Below are positions 1-11,400 of a stretch of DNA of 64,000 nucleotides, in pieces. The DNA comes from Stentor roeselii. Its lineage: Eukaryota > Ciliophora > Heterotrichea > Heterotrichida > Stentoridae. The stretch is from positions 1 to 64,000 of the forward strand of contig RSEH01000205.1 of assembly GCA_006503475.1 (NCBI GenBank), given 5' to 3'. How positions within the stretch are numbered: the stretch's first letter is position 1; each line of letters begins with the position of its first letter. The notes beneath the pieces are model-generated. The model saw nothing but the letters and a program-made list of their open reading frames with translations, searched no databases and had not been told where the DNA came from. Position numbers and translations under genes: made by a program.

Positions 1-75
1 CTAACACCCTAACACCCTAACACCCTAACACCCTAACACCCTAACACCCTAACACCCTAACACCCTAACACCCTA
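1..75. repeat. Telomeric repeat array, chromosome end
   Basis: Nine perfect tandem copies of the 8-nt unit CTAACACC occupy positions 1-72, and a final CTA leads into unique sequence. Read towards the chromosome end, the G-rich strand is a TTAGGGTG-type repeat. C-rich on the left and starting at base 1, it marks a chromosome terminus. The 8-mer matches, from memory, the unit described for Stentor and differs from the Tetrahymena and Paramecium units. Confidence 0.95.
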
Positions 76-1099
76 GTCCAGTAATTACACTATTTCGAGA
101 CTGTGTATCTGTACCGCAAACCCCATAATAAATATAATTAAAAACAGAGTTATATTGGGGTTTGATATAGACGATTACATCATCATTCGCGGCACCTGTG
201 GATATATGGTACAAAGGAATTAAGAAGCCTTGAAATTTATTGAAACCTCAAACAGTATTATTTAAGATGCTCTAAAACTTGAGTCTTGATTTGACAAAAC
301 TCATCTACATAAGGAAAGAACATATTTTTTAATTATAGGTTCACTCATATGTTCCTATGTTAAAATCCATTTAATAGGGGCTCAGTCTGATTAGAGATAT
401 TGTTGAAGAATGTGATAGCAAGTTTTGCTCATGCAAAGGTCCTTGATATTTTCTTTAATAGTCCCTGAACATTCCCACGCAGCCACTAAAGTAAGAAGGG
501 ATACTATCCTATCAATTAAATTTATCACATTTATAAGCCGTTAATTTAAACTGAAGCTTTTTCAGACAGAGAATACATGATTTCCCTAATTTCCGATTTT
601 TCACCTGTTCTTAAAGTTATTAATTATACAATTCTTCTGGCTTGAACAGAATCTTCAGAATTTCACTTCAAACAATATTATCTGACTGACCAGATCGGAA
701 AATTAGTTGAAGAAGGGACTATGCATTCTGAGAAAAATAAATATCTTAAGTTTTCATTACTTTTTTAGTAGCGTAATGATCATCTTCATAATGAAAACTA
801 TTAACTTATAATTTATTAGTTTGATATCTAAAGAAGGAAATATATTAAGGCATCATAATAATAATGACTTTTGGACTGTTTTTGGATAAAGAGTATTAAA
901 TTTGACCAAAAAATTATATTGAGATTAAATTTTTAGATTTCCTTATCTTTATCCTGATCATAAATTATATATAATCATTCAGCAAGTACAGTCTTTAACT
1001 CTGAATAAAAGATCTTAATTGAAGTAGAGAGATTGATTAGGTTATTTATAGGAACGGAGTTGTTTATCATCCTAGATTTTTGTAAGCTATTAATCTAAA
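76..1099. other. Subtelomeric non-coding stretch
   Basis: AT-rich unique sequence between the telomere array and the first possible open frame. I see no long ORF, tRNA-like element or internal repeat. Stops are frequent in all frames. Confidence 0.6.
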
Positions 1100-1318
1100 C
1101 TAATATTTCCAAAGATCGAATACACATTCTGGATACATATCTTTCCAATGTCTAGCATATTGCCCTGAATTGAAGTAGTTTTGCTCGCTTTGCTTACAAA
1201 GTTCTCTATCTCGTAATTTAATATTATAGACATACACTAAATTTTTTATACAAGCTGTGATACATTCTACAATCTTCATAAATCTTACGAATAATTCCGT
1301 TGTTAATCTTTTCTTCAA
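1100..1318 (-). CDS. Small unresolved open frame, possibly a gene remnant
   Basis: A 72-codon frame whose first codon is TTG, with an internal ATG at about codon 14. The product is rich in Lys, Cys, Tyr and Trp, and its C-terminal half (Cys, Trp, Tyr spaced around residues 40-72) looks more protein-like than random AT-rich sequence. I recognise no domain. It lies downstream of the B-box-like gene, in another frame, and no ATG-started exon joins it through a convincing 15-nt intron. It may be the eroded 3' end of an old subtelomeric gene or a chance frame. Confidence 0.2.
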   Translation of the reverse strand: MKKRLTTELFVRFMKIVECITACIKNLVYVYNIKLRDRELCKQSEQNYFNSGQYARHWKDMYPECVFDLWKY

Positions 1319-1522
1319 TTTATTTTACGAACTCATAAAAATTACTCCCTTATTGCCTTCTACAATCTTGTTTATTAATACCTGAATATTAATTGCATCT
1401 AAATAAAAATAGTCCATCATTTGAAAGTAGGAATTCTATATCATCCTGGTCAATATTCTTAACAAACGTCCAATTTTTTTCTATATATTGTTTTTTTTCA
1501 GAAGTATCCATATTCTTGAATT

Positions 1523-1537
1523 CTATATATTAAAAAC
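1523..1537 (-). other. Candidate 15-nt intron at the end of the B-box gene
   Basis: On the minus strand this reads GTTTTTAATATATAG: 15 nt, GT...AG, with A at position 10 like most firm introns here. Removing it deletes the in-frame TAA at 1530 and leaves an open frame to a TAA at 1389. The GTTT start departs from the GTAA seen in the seven firm introns, so it may be unspliced. Confidence 0.4.
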
Positions 1538-2339
1538 CTTTTAAAGGATCAACAGGATTTTTTCTGCATTTCTTTTCAATAGCTGTACATGATGTTTTTT
1601 CGAATTTTTGATTTAAATTTTTTAAAATATTTTCAATTTCTGTGGGATCATTCAGAATTTTCCTAAGACCAAGGATTTCCCTTTCTTTTTCTTCGAACTT
1701 CATTTTCATTTCAAGTTTGAGGATAACTATATCTTGACCAAATTTATTTACATTATTATCGTTCTGTTTAATAGCAAAAAGCAATCTCTGTCTTTCTAAT
1801 TCTAATAATTTAGCATTTTCATTTCTTTCTCTCTCAAATTCGTTTAACTTTACTAAAAATTCATTCTTTTCTCTATTCAATTGATCTATATTTTCTATAA
1901 GAGTCAAATTTTTAGAATTAAGCATCTCAATTTCCTCTTCAAAAGAAATATTTGTACTTTTGGTAATGTTTCTTGTCTGCTCAATAAAGAAGGCTACTCG
2001 TTTCTCATTAAGAAACGTAGGCTTTAATTCGATAACTTTTTTAATATGTAGGTTAGTTTCTTTAAGATTTTGTATGGCTTCTCTTGAAGCTTTTTTGATT
2101 GCTGATATTATGCTTTCAGCGTCTTTTGTTATTTTAAGTATAACTTTCTCAATTTCTGTTTTTACCAGCCTCTCCTCATTCTTCAATTCGAGGACTTCCT
2201 GAATTATTGGAATAAAAGTTGTGCATTTTAAAGTCTTGATGTGGTATATTATGTGATAGTGACACAAATTTCTGTTTTCTTCGCAAGTTCTACATACAAC
2301 TTCAGCTGATTCTTGGCAGTCTGGATATTGGCAAGACAT
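1530..2339 (-). CDS. B-box-like zinc-binding, coiled-coil protein
   Basis: A 269-residue protein in a good start context (CAATAAATG). Residues 3-39 hold a Cys/His cluster (C3, C8, C16, C19, C26, H29, H33, C39) spaced like a B-box zinc finger. From about residue 45 onwards it is charged and helical, with long heptad-like stretches (about 130-240) indicating coiled coil. This B-box plus coiled-coil order resembles the first half of TRIM proteins, but there is no RING or C-terminal ligand domain. The next gene upstream on the same strand is a WD40 protein, so the two could derive from one TRIM-WD40 ancestor; that is inference. The stop lies inside a possible 15-nt intron (1523-1537). If spliced, the protein extends in frame to 1389 and gains about 42 residues. 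Confidence 0.75.
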   Translation of the reverse strand: MSCQYPDCQESAEVVCRTCEENRNLCHYHIIYHIKTLKCTTFIPIIQEVLELKNEERLVKTEIEKVILKITKDAESIISAIKKASREAIQNLKETNLHIKKVIELKPTFLNEKRVAFFIEQTRNITKSTNISFEEEIEMLNSKNLTLIENIDQLNREKNEFLVKLNEFERERNENAKLLELERQRLLFAIKQNDNNVNKFGQDIVILKLEMKMKFEEKEREILGLRKILNDPTEIENILKNLNQKFEKTSCTAIEKKCRKNPVDPLKGF

Positions 2340-2621
2340 TTATTGTATACAGGAATAGATCAAATTTGACTAATACATACTTTAAAAGGTTTTCGATAAA
2401 TAAATCAAATTAAAACTTTCTAAAAAAGTATAAAGAGTTAATTCAATGATTTACAAATTTCATTAAAAAAATTCAGATTGAATCAATAAATCAATCAAAT
2501 TATAACTAAAGGATCCTTTAAAACTAAAATTGAGAAACCAATTATGTGGATATTCGTATTTATAAAGAATTTCAGAAGTTATTAGTTTATTTTCACAAAG
2601 AAGACAATAGAATAATAAATA

Positions 2622-4184
2622 CTACTTAAATGTTTTCAAATCTTTGAATGAATAAATCAAATCACCAGTGGAGATTAGTATAAATATCCCACTTTTTGTC
2701 TTATTAACTTTCTTAACTCCATGAATATTTTGAATCTCAAACAATTGTTTTTTTGTTTGAATGCTCCAGAGATGATATGTAGAGTTATTCGGAGATGTGG
2801 CAAGCAAATCAAGGGTCTGGCTTAATATGTAAATTTTTACTCTTTTATTATAAACAGAAGGTTTTATAAAATTCTTTGATTCATCGGTGAAATACTTATA
2901 AAGGCATCCTTCTGTATTTGCTGAAATTATTTCTGAAGAATCACAATTGAATTTCAAGCACTTTATTATCTGATTGTGTAAAAAATGGGTCCTAATTTTG
3001 GATCTTTGATGAATATTCCATATAATGATTGCATGAAAATCAGCTGAAACAGCAAGTTCATCATTTCTTGAGATATCAATTGCTGAAATTTTATCTGAAT
3101 GAAACGTCAAATAAGCCTTTTCATTGTTTTTAAGGTAAAAAATCAAAATTCTTTGATCGAAAAGTCCATGAATAATAAAAGTTCCATCGTTGCTGAATCG
3201 AGAACAAAAACCTAATCCATTCTCATCATTGACTCTCTTAATTTCAGAGTTTTTTTTAATATCAAATATTTGAAAAGAGTTGGAATTATCAATGTTAACT
3301 ATTTTTTTGCCACATGAACTCAACTCGATTTGGCCATTATAAGAAGAGTTGATATTCAACTTTTTAATTGTTTTATTTAGTAAGTTGAGAATTTCAAAAG
3401 AGTTTTCAGCTGAATACATGACCAAAATCTTTTCATTTCTGCTAAGAGCTGAAGAAATAACAGAACAAATTTTCAGTTTAATTTTGTCTATAACTTCTCC
3501 ATTAGTATAGTGAAAGAAGATCTTACCAGAACATGAAATAGAGAGTATTGATTTATTTGAGTTTAAGAAGAATGCTCCCCTAATGGCTTCCTTATGTTTA
3601 ATAAAAGTACTAATGAGTTCGAGATTCTCATAATGCCATAGTTTTACTTTGCAATCAATTGATCCAGTTAAAATATATCTATAGTCAATTGATACATCAA
3701 TGCAAGAGATACCGTCTAAATGACCTTCAAGGCATATAGAAAAGCGTTCCAATAATAGAATCCTGGTTTTTTCATTTTCTTGAACATCATCCGAAGTCAT
3801 TTCAACTTTTCTAATAAATTTTTGAGAGAAAAAATCGTCATAATCATCGTGATCTTGGAAACAAACTTCTAATTTGAAGTTTAATAAATCACTCATATCA
3901 CCGAAATTAATTGATTCATTAAAATCAACTAAATACTCAATCAAAAACATATAAGCTTCTAGTTTCATCTCTAATGATTCCTTGATCTTTGAATAGAGGG
4001 GAAACCATGGCTGATCCTCTAGTGGTAAACTGATTCGTGTCAGATCTAGCGTTTCCAGTTTCTCTTTTATTTTCTGTAAACATTCTTGAAGTACTTTTAT
4101 CCTTCTGCTCAGGTATTCAGAAATATTTACATTTTCAAAATGCTCGGGGTTTAACTCATCCTCGTAACAGATTCCACAACTCAT
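2622..4184 (-). CDS. WD40-repeat protein
   Basis: A 520-residue protein. Residues 1-145 are mostly helical and charged. From about 150 to the end there are roughly eight degenerate WD40 units, most clearly near 155-200 (GH...GSIDCKVKLW) and 345-390 (FHSDKISAIDIS...IIIWNI). A single beta-propeller acting as a protein-interaction platform is the likely fold; no catalytic domain is visible. The repeats are more diverged from one another than in the next WD40 gene. It starts at AATAAATG and lies in the same orientation as its WD40 and B-box neighbours. I cannot assign a specific function. Confidence 0.85.
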   Translation of the reverse strand: MSCGICYEDELNPEHFENVNISEYLSRRIKVLQECLQKIKEKLETLDLTRISLPLEDQPWFPLYSKIKESLEMKLEAYMFLIEYLVDFNESINFGDMSDLLNFKLEVCFQDHDDYDDFFSQKFIRKVEMTSDDVQENEKTRILLLERFSICLEGHLDGISCIDVSIDYRYILTGSIDCKVKLWHYENLELISTFIKHKEAIRGAFFLNSNKSILSISCSGKIFFHYTNGEVIDKIKLKICSVISSALSRNEKILVMYSAENSFEILNLLNKTIKKLNINSSYNGQIELSSCGKKIVNIDNSNSFQIFDIKKNSEIKRVNDENGLGFCSRFSNDGTFIIHGLFDQRILIFYLKNNEKAYLTFHSDKISAIDISRNDELAVSADFHAIIIWNIHQRSKIRTHFLHNQIIKCLKFNCDSSEIISANTEGCLYKYFTDESKNFIKPSVYNKRVKIYILSQTLDLLATSPNNSTYHLWSIQTKKQLFEIQNIHGVKKVNKTKSGIFILISTGDLIYSFKDLKTFK

Positions 4185-4587
4185 TTATTAGCTAATGCAT
4201 TAATCTAAATTAAATAGGCTTCTCCTGATGATTTAATTATTCAAACTGAGATATATTAGATTAAGTAATATGATATAAAACTTTAGGAAGACTAAAATCT
4301 GTAATTCTATGAACTTTTGATAAAGGCTATATAAAATGAGAATGAGCTCAAGATTAAGAGAGCCTGAAAATACTATTTAAAACAAAATTAAAAGATATAG
4401 GGGTTAATGAAGACAAGCCAGAAATAAAATTTAGGCTACAAGCTGATCGAAATTGTACTATTTCACTAGAGTAATTTTTTAATAATAATAAAGGATTACA
4501 CACATAAATTCCTTATTACATAATTATTATACCCTTGATTTTCAATATAAAGCACACTCAGTTGTTCTAAAATCACTAATTTTTATA
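4185..4587. other. Intergenic, nothing recognised
   Basis: About 400 bases of AT-rich DNA between two minus-strand WD40 genes. I see no ORF of note, repeat or RNA gene. The part next to 4185 should hold the promoter of the upstream WD40 gene. Confidence 0.5.
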
Positions 4588-6525
4588 TTAACTAATCATT
4601 TTTATTAACTGATCTAATAAAATCCTTATTTTTTGTTTAGTATCAGAATCTATGACCAAATCATATAAAAACATTAAAATCTGGGATTCATATGGCTCTT
4701 TGATATCAACTCTTTTATTTTGGGAATTAGTGAAAAAGTTTTTAAGGATTGTGCTAGCTTTAAAGTTAAGATGCTGAATCCTATAATTCAAATTTACAAA
4801 TTTGACAAGATAATTCGATAAATTCAGAGCTATCTCAGAGCTTTTTACTATAATAAATTCTTGGAGAAGTTTACTAACAATTAATGATAGTTGCTCCTCG
4901 ATTTTAACTTTGCTTTTATTATATTCATTATAGTAATTATGAATAAATATACCTACTTTTGCATCTTTAAATAGTAGTTCAATATTTTCTCTTTGAACTG
5001 CACACATAGAAAGATTTTCATTAAGTATAAATAACAATTTGTTCCAATAAGCTATCCTAAAGATATTATCACTATAAACAGCTACTAGATTTTTTTCATT
5101 CTCTATAAAATATAAACCTATTAATTCGTTTGTATCATAAGATAAAAGGAAATCTTCTTTACACTCTGAATTATTCCAAACTGAAATAGTACCATCATCT
5201 TTAGGTTGAATTGTCAAATATCCATGCTGCAAAGGTTTTTTAATACCAGTAATTGATAAGTTATCTGGTTTAAAAAATTCTCTCAAATTTTCAAATTTAT
5301 TTTCAAATTTATTTTCAATGTTTAATTTAGAATGATCATTCAAATTAAAGTCTTCTTTTTGCTCTTTAATTTTCCAGATTCTAAACTTATTATCATTCGA
5401 TCCAGTTACCAGATAACTTCCATTAGAAGTGCAAGTACAGCTCAAAAATTCAGTTGGATATTCATTGAACGTGAACTCTTCTCTTTGCTCTTTAATATCC
5501 CAGATTTTAATTTCACCTACACAATAAAAGTCTGTTGATCCAGTTGCCAAATAATTTCCATCAGGAGAGTAAGAACAGCAATTTACCATATCTGAATAAT
5601 CATTGAGAGTGAACTCTTCTCTTTCTTTTTTTATATTCCAGATTTTAACTGTTTTGTCTGCTGATCCAGTTGCCAGATAATTTCCATCAGGAGAGTAAGA
5701 GCAGCATCTAACTGAACCTGAATGTCCATTCAGAGTAAACTTTTCTCTTTGCTCATTAATATTCCAGATTTTTACCGTATTGTCTGCTGATCCAGTTGCC
5801 AGATAATTTCCATCAGGAGAGTAAGAGCAGCATCTAATATCAGATAAATGTCCATTGAGAGTGAATTCCTCTCTTTGCTCTTTTATATTCCAAATTTTAA
5901 TTGTTTTGTCTGATGATCCTGTTGCCAGATAGTTTCCATCAGGAGTGTAAGAACAGCATCTAACCGATTCTGAATGTCCATTAAGAGAAAACTCTTCTCT
6001 TCGCTCTTTTATGTCCCAGATTTTAACTGTTTTGTCTGATGATCCTGTCGCCAGATAATTTCCATCAGAAGTATAAGAGCAGCAATTTACTAAACTTAAA
6101 TGTCCGTTAAGCGTAAACTCTTCTTTTCTCTCTTTTATATTCCAGATTTTTACTGTTCTGTTTTCTGATAAAGCTGCCAGATAATTTCCATCAGGAGAGT
6201 AAGTCAAGAAATTAACAAAATTTGAAAATCCATAAAGAATGAACTCTTCTCTTTGCTTTTTTATATTCCAGATTTTAACCGTTTTACCTGGTGATCCAAT
6301 TGCAAGATAATTTCCATCAGGTGAGTAACACAAGCAAATTTCCGAGTCTGAATGTCGCTCAAACACTGTCATCGGCCATGAATAAACTTGCTCTTGATAT
6401 TTTGAATATTTTGAATAGTAATTATAAATCTTCTTTCGCACCTTTTCTGCTTCACTGATATCATTCTGTTCAGGATTATACAATTTCTCTTCACTTGCTC
6501 CCATACATGATGATGAGTTAGCCAT
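4588..6525 (-). CDS. WD40-repeat protein with near-identical repeats
   Basis: A 645-residue protein. Residues about 58-400 carry eight WD40 units of about 42 residues, with the recurrent core YSPDGNYLATGS and KIWNIK. The central five units are nearly identical in protein and DNA (126-nt period), which indicates recent internal amplification. Unit 7 has a short insertion before its IKIW strand. Residues about 420-645 form a non-repeat, helix-rich tail without a domain I recognise; a similar helical tail follows the propellers of the large WD40 gene at 8433-12545. It starts at CTATAAATG. Probably a scaffold protein of a Stentor-expanded WD40 family; partner unknown. Confidence 0.88.
   Translation of the reverse strand: MANSSSCMGASEEKLYNPEQNDISEAEKVRKKIYNYYSKYSKYQEQVYSWPMTVFERHSDSEICLCYSPDGNYLAIGSPGKTVKIWNIKKQREEFILYGFSNFVNFLTYSPDGNYLAALSENRTVKIWNIKERKEEFTLNGHLSLVNCCSYTSDGNYLATGSSDKTVKIWDIKERREEFSLNGHSESVRCCSYTPDGNYLATGSSDKTIKIWNIKEQREEFTLNGHLSDIRCCSYSPDGNYLATGSADNTVKIWNINEQREKFTLNGHSGSVRCCSYSPDGNYLATGSADKTVKIWNIKKEREEFTLNDYSDMVNCCSYSPDGNYLATGSTDFYCVGEIKIWDIKEQREEFTFNEYPTEFLSCTCTSNGSYLVTGSNDNKFRIWKIKEQKEDFNLNDHSKLNIENKFENKFENLREFFKPDNLSITGIKKPLQHGYLTIQPKDDGTISVWNNSECKEDFLLSYDTNELIGLYFIENEKNLVAVYSDNIFRIAYWNKLLFILNENLSMCAVQRENIELLFKDAKVGIFIHNYYNEYNKSKVKIEEQLSLIVSKLLQEFIIVKSSEIALNLSNYLVKFVNLNYRIQHLNFKASTILKNFFTNSQNKRVDIKEPYESQILMFLYDLVIDSDTKQKIRILLDQLIKMIS
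5330..6354 (-). repeat. Tandem 126-bp WD40-coding repeats
   Basis: Eight units inside the WD40 gene. The motif TTTCCATCAGGAGAGTAAGA (plus strand) and variants recur near 5681, 5807, 5933, 6060, 6186 and 6315, a spacing of 126-129 bases. Similarity is highest in the middle units, consistent with recent duplication or gene conversion. Confidence 0.85.
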
Positions 6526-8432
6526 TTATAGACTTTGGATTTTAGTAAAAAGTACTAAAGTTCTATAATTCAAAAATTTGAGAAATTCCTAATTATCTGT
6601 CCAATCTTGAAATATTAGTTTAGGTTAACAAAAACAACAAATCCGTAGACTTTCTACAATTAAAATATATATTTTTTAAAGAAACTTTCACAAATTATCT
6701 TAAATCTAGTCCTTCTTATAAATTAGGCAAACATCTTAACAGAGAATTCAAAACAACAGTCGAAAAAAATTGGCAAAGAAACAATCATGTAAATTGCAAG
6801 AGATGTTGAGGATTTAGAGAATATCTTGTGTAAAGTTTATTAATATTAGGCTAAGTTCTCTTATAAATGAACTCTAAAAATCAAACTAAACTACTTATTC
6901 AATGCTAAGGCTTTCATTAATAGATTCATCAGACACGATTAGATCAAGTCTTTCCAAAGTAGGTATATTTTGAGCATAGACACAATCGAGTAGCACTAAG
7001 AATACATATATAATCGAAATTCACGAAAAATGATACATTATTAAAAACAAAGATTAACCTTAAATACCTGTTCAAGATCCTAGATTTGGCAAGTCTAAAG
7101 ATAAACTTAGGATATAATTTTTTTATTTAAATCAACTCTTCTCTCTACACAAATTTAGATGATATAACCAGTTGCTGCCCTTTATAAAAAACAATTATTT
7201 GTAAATATATATTTCATTTAGCAAAAGTTAAGGCATTTCATGTACCATCTTCAAATAGACTCAAGAAAAGGCATGAAAAATTGAATTTTTACTCACTGAT
7301 GTCCTACAAACCTGACTGATAATCTTTATTTCATCATTCTGCACCTTCTGACCTTGTAGAAAATTCTGTTAATAAATTGAATTACTAAAGTTGAATAATT
7401 GAGTACTTCTAATGTTTCGATCATTTATTTATCAGTTTTTTCTCATCAAGCCAGCTCTCGATTCTATCCAGATAACCTTAAGAAGTTTAGTTATAAAAGA
7501 CAACCAGGAATATAGAGAATGTCATTTATTTAAATATTCATTCTGATTGCTTTGATAATAAATAATAGGCAATCTATATCTTATGCTTTTGTTCGCAAAA
7601 CCTTATATCTAAATTATTCTAGCATCATGAAGTTACTTAAAGATATCTACAGAGATGCAAATATACAATAATTTGAATAATTTAAGGATGCAGCAACTGT
7701 AGAGATTTATTTATATTTGCTTAAATAAATTGTTTGAGCAACAATTGAATATTATTTTCATCAAAAGATTACTTCACTACATCTAAGAGGCTGTTAGATG
7801 TTCTAATAATTAATTTGAATAAATCAAAGAGCAGTTTTAATTCAATATAAGTGCAAGCCATAAAGAAAAAATGTTTTTTAATCTTAAACTTTTTACCTGA
7901 ATTTGAATTTAAGTTTTCGAAAATAATAAAAATTTTCTGTAAATAAAGAGAATCATTTTTGTAGTCATTATAAACTAAATGTGATTTAATAATTAATTTA
8001 TTATCGTTCTCAGATCGATAAAGTTAGTAACTCCTAAAAATGGAGATTTGGTTCACTAATTATAAGATACTGAAGTTTTGAGACATTAACTTTAAGCTTG
8101 TAGATGACTTAAACGTTGTATTAGAAAATCATATTATGCAATTGATAATGAACTTAGTTTAAGAATTTCAAGATGATAAATTTAACAGGATTCCTTGATT
8201 ATTAGAGAAAAGACTCTTCACTTGTATATTAAATGTAGGGTTAAAATTAAACTTAAATTATTTTATCTTGATAAGAAAGGAATTTATATTTTCAAATTAT
8301 ATTCATGACAATTTTCGCAATAACGAAAATCTCCTAAACATACATATTAAATATAATTCAAAGATGAAAGCTTCAAAATTTCAATCAATTTTAGATCCCA
8401 ATCCCATATCTAGTAACTAGTTAGACTATTAT
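6526..8432. other. 1.9 kb gap, nothing recognised
   Basis: AT-rich and dense in stops on both strands. I found no convincing exon, RNA gene or repeat. Short stretches could be eroded coding sequence but none aligns by eye with the flanking WD40 genes. Confidence 0.45.
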
Positions 8433-11400
8433 CTAAATTTCTTCTATGGCTTTATCTTGTTCAATCAATGCAGCCAATTCTTTAAAAGTCATTCGATTAT
8501 TCGCACTTGAACACAGCATATTTTTTAGAAATTTCTCAAGCCTAGAAAATCCACTCTTTCTAATCCTCGATAGGAAATAATCAATTTTTCCTTCAAAGAC
8601 TCTGATTTTTCTTTGAAGTGCTAACTGTAAAATAATGGTCCCAACAGTATATACATTTTCTTTCTCTAATTCTTCATCGTATATACTGTGTGACTTTTCA
8701 ACAGTTAGAGATTCATTCTGTAAACTGATCACTTCAAATATTACTCCTTGATTATTTTTAACATAGAAATTTTCCAAATCAAAAATCTTGACAGTATAAT
8801 TTTCATCAATTACAAATGATTGAAGATCGAATCTAGTCATAAAAATATTTGCACCTTGTAGAACAACAATCATTTCTATTAATGAAAATACTGAGTTTTC
8901 GATCTTAATATTTGGTTTTCGAATTCCATGATTTTTTAATGACTTGATAAAATCAGATAAAATTGTTCCATCATTTTTCATGACCAATGAAAAACTAGCT
9001 TTGTCTTTCAAAAGGCCCATAAATTTGCAGAAGCATTTTGAACCGTTTTCTAATTTTCCTAAATTTTCAAGATGTAAGGCTTCTCTTTCTACTGCAGACC
9101 TGATGAAGACTTTTCTTTGTTTTGACAAGTACTTACCCAGGATGTATTTTTTGATCAGAATTCGTTGAAAATAATAATATCCTGCATAATAGTGTATCTC
9201 AAAATCCTCTAAAACTATACTTTTTATGCATTTCAAATCTGATATTCCTTGAGTGTGAATAGCTCTTCTCTGAATTGAAGAAGCTTGCAATTTTTTATCA
9301 TGTTGAGTGGATAAATTTATAATCTTTAAAGTTTCTTTGTACCTGATCAATGTTTTCCTTTCGTTTAAATCGCTTGTTGAATTAATTGCATGATCTATGA
9401 TTAAATAATCAAAGTGACCATCGATTATTCTTTCAAGGTCCTTCGAATCTATTTTATCTAAATGTCTAAAAGCTTTCAAACTCAAATACTTCAGATTGAT
9501 TCCGAATTGAGCGAATATCACACAGTATTTAGATACTTTTCTGATAATTTCGATATTTTTGGTGAAATTCCATTCAATAACCATGCTTGAGATTATTTTA
9601 TGAATTTTCTTTTCCAAAGCTATTTTGCTGTCTTCAAATTCAGGATAAAAGCTATGAATATCAAAACTAGTTTTAATACTTTGATAAATAGACTCAAGAT
9701 CACAACTTTGTTTAGCAAAATTTTTCAAATTTTCATTATGAATGTAGCAGAGTTTGTTCTTCAAGTTAAGTTTTTGGCACTGGAAATTATCCCAAGTGAA
9801 TAAGGAGGACATATCTGAATTGAAAACTACATCCAAAATGTTTGATTTGTGGTAATGATATTTAAAGCTAAACTCCTCTCTATTTTTAGCAATGTTCCAT
9901 AAAATAGCAATTCCATTTGAATAGCCTGAAGCTAAAAACCTAGAATCAGGACTAAAAGAAATCGATACTGGACATGAAAAGCGGCAAGGAATAAAAAACA
10001 TTTCCACTTTTTGTTCCAAATCCCAAATGATTATTCCTTTTAAGCTAACACTTGCAGCCAAGTATCTTCCATCAGATGAATACCTTAAACAATAAGCCTC
10101 ACACAGATCACTATAAAAAACTTTTTCCTCCTTAGCCAGTTGTAAATTCCAGATTTTCAATCCATTTTTCTCACAAGCAATAGCGAAAAAATTAGAATCA
10201 TGTGAAAAAGTATAACCCGTAATCCTGCCCTCAAACTCATCAAAGCAAATTTTTTCCACTTTTTCCTGCAAATCCCAAATTTTAACTTTCGACTTATTAG
10301 TGACCATAGCCAGCATTTTTCCATCAGGTGAGTAAAAAATGCTTTGAGCCCGATCAGTCTTCTCCAACTTAAACTCAACCTTATTCTGAAAAATATTCCA
10401 GACATAAATCCCTTCATTTCCATGATCAGCAGCTAAAAAACTACCATCAGGAGAAAAGACCAGATGATGAATGGACTCAGATTCTCTTTGCTCCAACTCA
10501 AATTCTTGATTTTCAGTCAAATTCCAGATTTTGTAACTTTCATACCGATCAGCAGCAGCTAAAAACTGGCCATTTTCAGAAAATGAATAAGAATTAACTC
10601 TATAGTATTTGAATGAAGATACGTTGAAAGTGAATTCTTGTTGTTTCTGCCTCATGTCCCATATGACGATGTTTGATGAGGTTGTCCCAAGAGCCAGGAA
10701 GTCTTGTTTAGGGGAAAAGGAAAGTGTGAGGACTTTATAAGAAAGATTGAAAGAAAAGAGTTCTTTTTTAGAGATCAGGTCAAATATTGAAAGATTTTCT
10801 TCTCCTGAGCAACTAGCCAGGAGTTTTCCGTCTGGGGACAAAGAATAACAGGAATTTTTTTCAGTCTCTGCTTTTAAACTGAATTCTTTCTTGTCTTCCT
10901 GCAAGTTCCAGACTTTTATTGATTTTTTCACTGGAATCACCAGAAAAGCGCTATCTGGAGTGAATAACATTCCGGACATCCAGCTTGAAATGTTTTCTAT
11001 GATGAGTTGCGGCTTATTCTCGTGAAGGTTCCAGATATGGATTATCTGGTCTCTCGAACCAGATGCTAAGTACTTGTCATTTGGGCAAAATGATAAAAAA
11101 GATACTGGAGATGAGAGAGATCTCATTGAAAATGCCTCTGTTTTTGATTGGGGATCATAAACTCTTACTGTACCTTCTCCTGTGCCTACTGCTAACAGAC
11201 TTCTGAATTTTGAGTAGGCTAAGGAATAGACTCCAGAAGTGCGGCCTTCAAGCAAACATTCCTCTTGATTCTTGATATTCCAGATCATAAAATAATCCTG
11301 CTCCTGAGATCCAACAGCAACGCACTGTCCATCAGGTGAAAACGCCAAACAATCAACATAAGCAGGGAACACTTTAAAAAGCCTTTCCTGTTTTCTATCC

